From a virus, in IMG/VR virus record IMGVR_UViG_3300028835_001079, positions 1 to 42,138 of that record: a stretch of DNA of 42,138 nucleotides; one strand, written 5' to 3'. A program made the translations under genes and the position numbers. This document shows positions 37,304-42,138 of this stretch, piece after piece (the first letter of the stretch is position 1; each line of letters begins with the position of its first letter). The notes beneath the pieces are model-generated. The model saw only the letters and a program-made list of their open reading frames with translations, did not search any database and had not been told where the DNA came from.

Positions 37304-37684
37304 TCACTCCTCCTTATCCAATAGCTTTAAGAATTTCTTTAATCTCCAGAGAAAATTAGCTATGGCTACTCTAAGTCGCACTCGCTTCGGGTAAATAAAA
37401 TGACACCACAAAGCCTTTAAAAGAAGTCGATTTCTATGTATGGCCCACTCACCATAAGTATCAATCAATAAGATTCTTCCATCCTGTAACCGGATATCTC
37501 CCAATGGCCTTCCATGACCGCAACAGGAACTACTCATATCAATTCCACCTTCCTGTAATGCCTTCACAATAGAAGATATACATCTATCAATCGGCATTTC
37601 ATCCCAATATGATTTACCAGAACAGGCTAAATCAGCAGGAATCTTTACTAAAACTTTTTCATTAGTTCCGAATTTACACATCAT
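37304..37684 (-). CDS. Conserved phage protein with a CCGHG motif
   Basis: A 126-residue protein starting at ATG 37684 or 37681 behind GGAGGAGGA. Residues about 50-75 hold GIDMSSSCCGHGRPLGDIRLQDGRILL. The CCGHGxxxGxIxLxDGR phrase recurs in proteins of unknown function from many phages, with a Cys-Cys-His set that could bind metal. The C-terminus is basic and hydrophobic (WRLKKFLKLLDKEE). It may be a small regulatory protein. Confidence 0.72.
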   Translation of the reverse strand: MMCKFGTNEKVLVKIPADLACSGKSYWDEMPIDRCISSIVKALQEGGIDMSSSCCGHGRPLGDIRLQDGRILLIDTYGEWAIHRNRLLLKALWCHFIYPKRVRLRVAIANFLWRLKKFLKLLDKEE

Positions 37685-37878
37685 TCCTCCTCCTCTTCGA
37701 ATGCCCTCGGATGGACATGGTATTCCTCATGCCCCGGCTCTCCCTCGACCCAGATGTTCTCCAGTATCTTCCGTATGGCCACCGCTCTTCCGTCCCTCTT
37801 CGCCCAATGATGGTATGCCAGGAACAGACACATCCCATCGAAATATTCGACCAATTTTTTCTTGTTGAATTCACTCAT
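37681..37878 (-). CDS. Small hypothetical protein
   Basis: A 65-residue protein beginning at ATG 37878, which overlaps the previous gene by eight bases (ATGAGTGA). It has an aromatic/His centre (YFDGMCLFLAYHHWAKRDGR), a helix with KILENIWVEGEPG, then HEEYHVHPRAFEEEEE. The His cluster HEEYHVHP may bind metal. The EEEEE tail encodes the ribosome binding site for the next gene. No family recognised. Confidence 0.6.
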   Translation of the reverse strand: MSEFNKKKLVEYFDGMCLFLAYHHWAKRDGRAVAIRKILENIWVEGEPGHEEYHVHPRAFEEEEE

Positions 37879-38095
37879 TCGATTCTTCCCCCCAGTCTTT
37901 ATCGTCTGGCTTGATTCTATCCTCTTCAGTTAATTCACACTTGGATAAATGACCATCGCAACTTACAGATTTGGCTGCATCGTTGTATTTCTTACTACCA
38001 TAGGCTCTCAGGCACTCTGCTCCACGTTCACCCGAATAGTATTTGCACACCAGATTTAAGTGGGATAAAAGCACATCGATTCTTGGGTCTCTCAT
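37871..38095 (-). CDS. Cys-containing hypothetical protein
   Basis: A 74-residue protein starting at ATG 38095 behind AAGGAGGAGTAA. Cys residues occur at 17, 29, 46 and 53 (LVCKYYS, AECLRAY, VSCDGHLSKCEL), enough for one metal site. The end is acidic (DDKDWGEESNE). No family recognised. Confidence 0.6.
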   Translation of the reverse strand: MRDPRIDVLLSHLNLVCKYYSGERGAECLRAYGSKKYNDAAKSVSCDGHLSKCELTEEDRIKPDDKDWGEESNE

Positions 38096-38605
38096 TTACT
38101 CCTCCTTTTCCTCAGTCTCGACAGGCTTGATTCCAAGCGTTGCCCTGTTGCTCGTCTGATAATAGTAAGATTTGACGCTCGTCCCTCTCGGCATCATCCC
38201 CTTGATTCTGCGCATTGCTGATACCAACAAATTGGTTTCCATCCTGCAATCCTTGTCCTGGAACCATCCCGCGCTTTCAATGATAGTGAATCCCGAGCCA
38301 TATGGTTCAAGCAACCCCCATTTTTCAGGCAATTCTTCGGGACTAATCATGCCCTTGGGTGCAAGATAGTATCTCTTGTCACCCATGCTACGTCCTGCCC
38401 TGCGGTGGCATTTGTGCTTGTCTTTCAGAAAATCAGACCGGTTTGCCTTGCATTCAATCAGGATAGAATAAGTGGGACAGAAACCTATGGCATCAGGCTC
38501 TTGGCTTCTGCCTGCCATTTCCGTTATCACGATGGCACAACCCTGTCTCCACAGCCATTTCGTGGCTTTCTTGACTAATTGGTCGTGAGTGTATTTGATT
38601 GGCAT
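38096..38605 (-). CDS. PD-(D/E)XK endonuclease-like protein
   Basis: A 169-residue protein with EPDAIGFCPTYSILIECKANRSDF, quoted as EPDAIGF (36-42) and ILIECKA (48-54). That is Asp38, 12 residues, Glu51-x-Lys53, the core of PD-(D/E)XK nucleases of the VRR-NUC/MmcB-like group. The helix before it (HDQLVKKATKWLWRQGCAIV) is typical. GDKRYYLAPKGMISPEELP follows, as in related phage nucleases. Possible roles are recombination, repair or host DNA attack. The initiation site is weak (only AGGT before ATG 38605), suggesting modest expression. Confidence 0.8.
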   Translation of the reverse strand: MPIKYTHDQLVKKATKWLWRQGCAIVITEMAGRSQEPDAIGFCPTYSILIECKANRSDFLKDKHKCHRRAGRSMGDKRYYLAPKGMISPEELPEKWGLLEPYGSGFTIIESAGWFQDKDCRMETNLLVSAMRRIKGMMPRGTSVKSYYYQTSNRATLGIKPVETEEKEE

Positions 38606-38612
38606 ATTTTAC

Positions 38613-38849
38613 CTATGCGACACTCCCCCTCCACCGTCGCCGGCTGAATTCATCCTCTTCCTCCTGGCTTTCTCCTAAATGTTCTATCTCATCAGGCTGA
38701 TCATAACAGGCAATCGTATAGCTATCGCCTCCGCCCAGGTCGAAGCTATGTTCGCAGTTCTCAATCGGGTCTATGCCTTGCTCGGCACAGAATTGTATCC
38801 ACTCCAGCCAGCGAAGATGATATGTCTTTCCCGCTCTTGAATCTGTCAT
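38613..38849 (-). CDS. Small acidic hypothetical protein
   Basis: A 78-residue protein starting at ATG 38849 behind AAAGGAGAAGCC. Landmarks: YHLRWLEWIQFCAEQGIDPIE, DLGGGDSYTIACYDQPDEIE, and an acidic stretch (SQEEEDEFSRRRW). It begins with helix and ends acidic, like the small proteins that imitate DNA charge, but no such role can be claimed. Overlaps the previous stop by ATGA. Confidence 0.6.
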   Translation of the reverse strand: MTDSRAGKTYHLRWLEWIQFCAEQGIDPIENCEHSFDLGGGDSYTIACYDQPDEIEHLGESQEEEDEFSRRRWRGSVA

Positions 38850-39013
38850 GGCTTCTCCTTTCGCAAAGCGTTTCGGCTAATAATCTCTCTCTGCCCATTC
38901 TCGAATTCCACCAATACGCTATTCATCTTTCCCCTCTTCACTGCTCGGCAAGTCCGTCCATACAATCCCTTTCTCTTGGAATTGTTCTTCCAGACATAAA
39001 CATATTTATTCAT
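38846..39013 (-). CDS. Small beta-rich protein, hypothetical
   Basis: A 55-residue protein (MNKYVYVWKNNSKRKGLYGR, then AVKRGKMNSVLVEFENGQRE and IISRNALRKEKP) whose pattern of strand, Gly, strand with basic residues resembles KOW/SH3-like folds. The ATG at 39013 lies three bases after the stop of the 29-residue gene; GAGG touches the ATG, so initiation is probably by coupling. Sequence in frame up to 39082 is a shadow of that mini-gene. Confidence 0.62.
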   Translation of the reverse strand: MNKYVYVWKNNSKRKGLYGRTCRAVKRGKMNSVLVEFENGQREIISRNALRKEKP

Positions 39014-39015
39014 CC

Positions 39016-39105
39016 TCAGCAAGTCCAGACCATCAAGACCAAAAGCACGATGAACAGCAGTATCCACCACACAATATTCCAAGGGGACTCGTTTGACTCG
39101 CTCAT
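39016..39105 (-). CDS. 29-residue single-span membrane peptide
   Basis: ATG 39105 follows AAGGGAGAATAAG. After a hydrophilic MSESNESP start, the peptide is one hydrophobic helix with Trp at the edges (WNIVWWILLFIVLLVLMVW) and ends TC. It is too short for usual gene calling. The stop is followed closely by the next gene's ATG at 39013. Such micro-membrane proteins often regulate a membrane partner; here none is known. Confidence 0.66.
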   Translation of the reverse strand: MSESNESPWNIVWWILLFIVLLVLMVWTC

Positions 39106-39116
39106 CTTATTCTCCC

Positions 39117-39512
39117 TTATGGTTTTATCTCTTCCAGTCTCCATTTATCCTTGAAGAGCTGTCCTGTGCTATCCAAGATAAGAACGACATGATCGGCATC
39201 ATCCTTTTCTCTTTTGAACACTCCGAACTTCATGGCGGATTTGGGGAATCCTAACCGACCTAATTCATACCGATTGAAAAAAGCGATCTGTGTGCAATCC
39301 AGGTTCTTAACCGCATAGACAATGAGCTTCAACCTGCTCGAAAAACCCAATTTGCTATTGATGGATTTTACATGAGACCTGATGGTGTTTTTGCTTACGA
39401 ACAAATCCTTGGCCATCTCATCGTTTCCTAAGCCTTCGCCAACGAGTTTCAAGATTTTAAGCTCTGTCTCTGTCAGACTCGCAAGTCCCACCACTTTCCT
39501 CTGACTTCCCAT
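39117..39512 (-). CDS. LuxR/GerE-type helix-turn-helix transcription factor
   Basis: A 131-residue protein starting at ATG 39512 behind AAAGGAGGAGTGA. Residues 13-68 are a full GerE/LuxR domain: LTETELKILKLVGEGLGNDEMA (quoted as LTETELKILKLVGEG and NDEMAKDLFVS) and KNTIRSHVKSINSKLGFSSR for the recognition helix. There is no receiver or autoinducer domain before it, so it works without those signals. A C-terminal region (69-131) with KFGVFKREKDDADHVVLILDS is new to me and may sense something or bind a partner. It could bind the 24-bp repeats before the late operon, as GerE-family sites contain TAGGT; that is inference. Confidence 0.85.
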   Translation of the reverse strand: MGSQRKVVGLASLTETELKILKLVGEGLGNDEMAKDLFVSKNTIRSHVKSINSKLGFSSRLKLIVYAVKNLDCTQIAFFNRYELGRLGFPKSAMKFGVFKREKDDADHVVLILDSTGQLFKDKWRLEEIKP

Positions 39513-39523
39513 TCACTCCTCCT

Positions 39524-39781
39524 TTAATCACCACTTATCTGCGTATCGTCCCACTCCTTTTTCGGGGGTGGAATTTCAATCATTTCCTCATCTTTTTTCG
39601 CTTTCTCTTCCACCACGGTTGCAATTTTCACATCTTTTACTTTCAGATGACCATCTTGGAGAGCTATCCTAACCACATCCTCCAGAAACATCTGTGTTCC
39701 AAAACCTCCCGGTTTCATGGTCTCTTCCAATGAAGATAATATTGTGAAACTACCTTTAACTTTGTATAATTTTCTACTCAT
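39524..39781 (-). CDS. Hypothetical protein
   Basis: An 85-residue protein starting at ATG 39781 behind AAAGGAGGTGATAAAGA. A strand-rich start MSRKLYKVKGSFTILSSLEE, a helical middle (MFLEDVVRIALQDG), a strand VKDVKIATVVEE, and an acidic end with IPPPKKEWDD. No known family. It lies immediately ahead of the LuxR-type gene in the same operon. Confidence 0.6.
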   Translation of the reverse strand: MSRKLYKVKGSFTILSSLEETMKPGGFGTQMFLEDVVRIALQDGHLKVKDVKIATVVEEKAKKDEEMIEIPPPKKEWDDTQISGD

Positions 39782-39797
39782 TCTTTATCACCTCCTT

Positions 39798-40073
39798 TTA
39801 GTTAGCTTCGAGCTCTGACTCGTGGACGAGTTCCCCGAGGCTATCGATATGACCATAGTAAACTTGGCCATCGCCTTGAATGGCTTTATTGAAAGCACGT
39901 CGTACAGCGTATGCTATGCAGGAGGGATTGCCATCTTGCATCGCCCATCCTCCTCCGAACACTTTTTCGTCTGTATCTTCAATGATGATATTCGGGTCTG
40001 ACATTCCATACTTGTCAACGAAATATGGGGAGTCGCTTTTTATTCGGTAGGTCTTGCCTTTTTTTATGTTCAT
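39798..40073 (-). CDS. Hypothetical protein with an SH3-like start
   Basis: A 91-residue protein (MNIKKGKTYRIKSDSPYFVD, DTDEKVFGGGWAMQDGNPSC, AYAVRRAFNKAIQGDGQVYY, IDSLGELVHESELEAN). The 'KKGKTYRIKSDSPYF' opening is seen in small barrel-type proteins. A Gly-rich turn precedes a helix. No function can be given. The ATG at 40073 has AAAGGAAGTGATAAAG upstream; the same style of site (GTGATAAAGA) is used by the next gene. Confidence 0.6.
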   Translation of the reverse strand: MNIKKGKTYRIKSDSPYFVDKYGMSDPNIIIEDTDEKVFGGGWAMQDGNPSCIAYAVRRAFNKAIQGDGQVYYGHIDSLGELVHESELEAN

Positions 40074-40112
40074 TCTTTATCACTTCCTTTTTTTTGGATT
40101 AGGATAGTTCCT

Positions 40113-40793
40113 TCAGGATTGGTCTCTTCCTCCAGGATAAATTCTTTTAAGATTCTTCTTTATTTTGACCTGAGTAAATTCGCTTAATCCCACTATCAGT
40201 TCCTTGATCTTCTCCGGGGAAGGCTCATCGAGATTGTGTCCCTTGGAGTCGGCACCGACCGCAACGAAGTCTGGTCTTGCTCCTTTGATCAGGGTCAACA
40301 AAGGCTCGAGATCAAAATCCATTATTGGCTCAATCGTCACCTCTCTCTTGTAGGTGTCAGGAATTGTGGCCAATGCCAAGGCTCTCTGGAACACCTGCGG
40401 TGCAAGGGAAATCTTGCTCGTCAACCGATTCGTCTCGATCGTCGTGCCCAATATGACATTGTCGGGCATCTTCTCCAGGAATGGATGGAATCGCCGTGGA
40501 TCCTTGCTCTGAAACAGATACCTGTTTTTATGGAATCTCCGGCAGATATGCAATACATGGAGAATCGAGCTGTCTGCCATCCAAAAGCCCCACATATCGG
40601 CCATCGAGCCGACAAAAATCGTGTTCCCTTCGCCCAAGTTATCCCTCAGCCTTTTCTTGTGAAGCTTCGGCATGTCGTGTTCGGGTTGCCCTTGAGCGTA
40701 GCAGTACTTGCAGTTGAATTTGCAACCGGTGATTGGCGACCATGTGTGGGTAACCCAGTCATACATGTTGCCGACCGATTTATTCAAGGACAT
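40113..40793 (-). CDS. Radical-SAM-like phage protein Gp37/Gp68 (DUF5131)
   Basis: A 226-residue protein. WSPITGCKFNCKYCYAQ holds Cys24, Cys28 and Cys31, the CX3CX2C iron-sulphur motif of radical SAM enzymes. FVGSMADMWGFWM, FQSKDPRRFHPFLEKMPDNVILGTTIE and VTIEPIMDFDLEPLL are the family's other blocks. Members in phages and bacteria have no proven reaction; spore photoproduct lyase-like repair has been suggested for similar sequences. The C-terminal Lys-rich end (KIKKNLKRIYPGGRD) is in the expected form. ATG 40793 overlaps the prior gene's tail (AAG GAG GAA TGA ATG). Confidence 0.9.
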   Translation of the reverse strand: MSLNKSVGNMYDWVTHTWSPITGCKFNCKYCYAQGQPEHDMPKLHKKRLRDNLGEGNTIFVGSMADMWGFWMADSSILHVLHICRRFHKNRYLFQSKDPRRFHPFLEKMPDNVILGTTIETNRLTSKISLAPQVFQRALALATIPDTYKREVTIEPIMDFDLEPLLTLIKGARPDFVAVGADSKGHNLDEPSPEKIKELIVGLSEFTQVKIKKNLKRIYPGGRDQS

Positions 40794-41000
40794 TCATTCC
40801 TCCTTCCCTTTCTCTACGAAGCCTTTTATGACTGCGTCTTTTCCTTCTATCTGCCCCTGCAGGATCCGGATTCTGGAATCCTTGAGATCCCTCGAATCCC
40901 TGAGTCCTTTTATTTTCAGGCAGGCGAAGAATATGGTTATCAGGATACCCACAATAATCCCACCCCCGAAAATCAGCCAGCAAATGACCTTCAGACTCAT
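40794..41000 (-). CDS. Membrane-anchored coiled-coil protein, hypothetical
   Basis: A 68-residue protein with a membrane span at 5-28 (VICWLIFGGGIIVGILITIFF) and a C-terminal coil (about 30-68, LRDSRDLKDSRIRILQGQIEGKD). It ends in KGKEE, whose codons make the next ribosome binding site. ATG 41000 overlaps the previous stop (ATGA). Several proteins with this 'span plus coil' form occur in the window. Function unknown. Confidence 0.64.
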   Translation of the reverse strand: MSLKVICWLIFGGGIIVGILITIFFACLKIKGLRDSRDLKDSRIRILQGQIEGKDAVIKGFVEKGKEE

Positions 41001-41329
41001 AGTGCCTCCTTTGATGCAGGTCTTGGGAATTCTATGAATTCCGTGTTCTCAATATCGACGACATCCTGCATGATCTCTTTCAGGTTTGTCCGGCGATTGT
41101 AAACAAAACATTGCCTTATGGCCTTTGCCTTCCACCGATCAAGAGCCTTCCACCTTTCCTCCAGAGTAACGACTGCATCGCATTCCACGCAGAATAAAAA
41201 CAGACCGCTATGATTGCTTACTCTGTGGTCAGCATGCTTTTTCCACCCCCAATTACCGCCGCATCGAGAACACTCGGAGTAGCCTGGATGAAACCGATTC
41301 CTAAACCTTATATATCGGCTTTTTCTCAT
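40997..41329 (-). CDS. Zinc-finger/HNH-like hypothetical protein
   Basis: A 110-residue protein starting at ATG 41329 behind AAGGAGGCGAC. It has YSECSRCGGNWGWKKHADHRV (Cys20, Cys23) followed by GLFLFCVECDAVVTLEERWKAL (Cys47, Cys50), two CxxC pairs with DHR between. This resembles the zinc frame and the 'DH' of HNH nucleases, but the third conserved His/Asn cannot be placed with certainty. A zinc-ribbon nucleic-acid binding protein is the more cautious label. Confidence 0.62.
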   Translation of the reverse strand: MRKSRYIRFRNRFHPGYSECSRCGGNWGWKKHADHRVSNHSGLFLFCVECDAVVTLEERWKALDRWKAKAIRQCFVYNRRTNLKEIMQDVVDIENTEFIEFPRPASKEAL

Positions 41330-41338
41330 GTCGCCTCC

Positions 41339-41737
41339 TTATTCAATCGGCTTGATGGCAAGGATTTTCTTGCTGTAGAACCAGTTCGAAAGGGGATGGG
41401 TGGCCCAGAATTTCATGCTCGCCAATTCCTCGTTCTTCTCTACGGCCTTCTGTTGGATTGCAGCCAGCTCAAGAGGAGAGATCTTCTCGTTGAGCCTCGC
41501 CCCGTCCATCGTCGACTGCACGGCCTCGAATTCCTTCACATGGGCACCCGCGCACGACTCTCTCATGACAATGGCGAACAGACAAATAGCCAGCAACATC
41601 CCGCCTATGACGAGAAGAAATCGATGAATTAGTTCTTGGTCGCTATAGCCGTGATTGCCTTTGTGATGGATGCGATAAATCCCAAGAAAAACTAACCCCA
41701 GAAAAACGATGAAAACACATAGTAAAGTCAAAATCAT
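41339..41737 (-). CDS. Two-span membrane protein, hypothetical
   Basis: A 132-residue protein with membrane spans at about 2-20 and 38-57, a loop with HHKGNHGYSDQEL between them, and a soluble C-terminal half (GARLNEKISPLELAAIQQKA, KFWATHPLSNWFYSKK). ATG 41737 is preceded by AGGAGGAAAAA. No family recognised. Confidence 0.64.
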   Translation of the reverse strand: MILTLLCVFIVFLGLVFLGIYRIHHKGNHGYSDQELIHRFLLVIGGMLLAICLFAIVMRESCAGAHVKEFEAVQSTMDGARLNEKISPLELAAIQQKAVEKNEELASMKFWATHPLSNWFYSKKILAIKPIE

Positions 41738-41758
41738 TTTTTCCTCCTCTCTATATTT

Positions 41759-42007
41759 TTAATTTCCATCTGCCCTATCCTTAGAAGACACTACGGCGAA
41801 TTCCGGATAAACCTCCTTCAATTTTTTCTTAAGGGATTCATTCATTTTCTCAAGCTTTCTGATTTCTGGTCGAATATTCACCAAGAGTTCCTGCCGTGCT
41901 CTTAGGGTGAGCGAGCTGATTGTCTCGAAAAGAGTAGCGGCTTCTTCTTCTATTTCTTTCATTTTTCTTTCAAGCTCTTTTTTCGTTAACTTCAGTTTTT
42001 CACTCAT
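41759..42007 (-). CDS. Coiled-coil hypothetical protein
   Basis: An 82-residue protein starting at ATG 42007 behind GGAGGACTTA. It begins MSEKLKLTKKELERKMKEIE and continues helical (ATLFETISSLTLRARQELLV, RKLEKMNESLKKKLKEVYP). The overlap with the upstream stop (ATGAGTGA) fixes the start; an in-frame ATG at 42070 lies inside the preceding gene. No family assignment. Confidence 0.66.
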   Translation of the reverse strand: MSEKLKLTKKELERKMKEIEEEAATLFETISSLTLRARQELLVNIRPEIRKLEKMNESLKKKLKEVYPEFAVVSSKDRADGN

Positions 42008-42138
42008 TAAGTCCTCCATAATGTTTCTCGTGATGTTCATAGGCTTTGACGATCCGCCTCCTGTGTGCATCTATATGGCTCGGCCTCTTCTTCTTCGCCA
42101 GGGCCTCTTTCGTCACGTTGTATAAACATTGGCATGGC
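42000..42138 (-). CDS. Partial gene at the right edge, basic C-terminus
   Basis: The last 45 residues of a gene that starts beyond the window. They read PCQCLYNVTKEALAKKKRPS, then HIDAHRRRIVKAYEHHEKHY and GGLNE, with the stop overlapping the next ATG (ATGAGTGA). Basic and His-rich, with one CxC. The GGA GGA codons form the ribosome binding site of the next gene, as in the rest of the block. It cannot be named from this piece. Confidence 0.6.
   Translation of the reverse strand, partial: PCQCLYNVTKEALAKKKRPSHIDAHRRRIVKAYEHHEKHYGGLNE

Noticed and set aside
1-42138. tRNA genes
   Set aside because: I looked for T-loop-like GTTCGAATCC segments with a matching acceptor stem and saw none outside coding sequence; a covariance search would be needed to exclude a divergent one.

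Overview
The window is a contiguous piece of a tailed double-stranded DNA phage (or prophage) genome. Every gene I can support, about 80, lies on the minus strand, so the reading order runs from the right edge to the left edge. Both edge genes are cut. There is an HK97-type capsid set, a 1008-residue tape measure and no sheath gene, which points to siphovirus morphology. Strong GGAGG-type ribosome binding sites and ordinary ATG/GTG/TTG starts indicate a bacterial host that I cannot name. I see no integrase, repressor, DNA polymerase, helicase, tRNA or CRISPR array, so lysogeny and replication genes, if present, are outside the window. No stretch longer than 300 bases lacks a gene.

Right part (about 42.1 to 28.86 kb): some forty small, tightly overlapped genes of the early or accessory type. 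Recognisable ones are a radical-SAM Gp37/Gp68 (DUF5131) protein, a solo LuxR/GerE-type helix-turn-helix protein, a PD-(D/E)XK nuclease, a second probable nuclease, a DUF433 protein, and an HslV/proteasome-like Ntn hydrolase with Thr1/Asp17/Lys33 intact. The rest are small membrane proteins, coiled coils and Cys-rich proteins. Successive genes are mostly fused through ATGA, TAATG or TGAATG junctions, with the Shine-Dalgarno encoded by the last codons of the gene before.

Junction (28.74 to 28.86 kb): a 124-base intergenic region with three AACCTATRG repeats spaced exactly 24 bp apart, then a TATATT box almost touching the amidase start. I read this as a probable activator-dependent promoter that starts the late operon.

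Left part (28.7 to 0 kb), in order of transcription: amidase endolysin, holin-like and membrane/coiled-coil proteins, terminase small and large subunits, portal, Mu F-like protein, protease-scaffold fusion, a 240-base structured RNA leader, major capsid protein, several virion surface proteins, head-tail connector set, tail terminator, two glycosyltransferases, major tail protein, tail chaperones expressed through a -1 frameshift on A AAA AAA, tape measure, distal tail protein and FN3-bearing tail hub. After these come a glycosyltransferase-methyltransferase fusion, an RmlB-like sugar dehydratase, a Com-like zinc finger, a 41-residue mini-protein and a collagen-like fibre that runs off the left edge.

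The most unusual content is the sugar-modification set built into the tail operon (three glycosyltransferase domains, one methyltransferase and one nucleotide-sugar dehydratase), the structured leader in front of the capsid gene, the 24-bp repeats before the late operon, and a short C-terminal motif shared by the glycosyltransferase-methyltransferase and the mini-protein.
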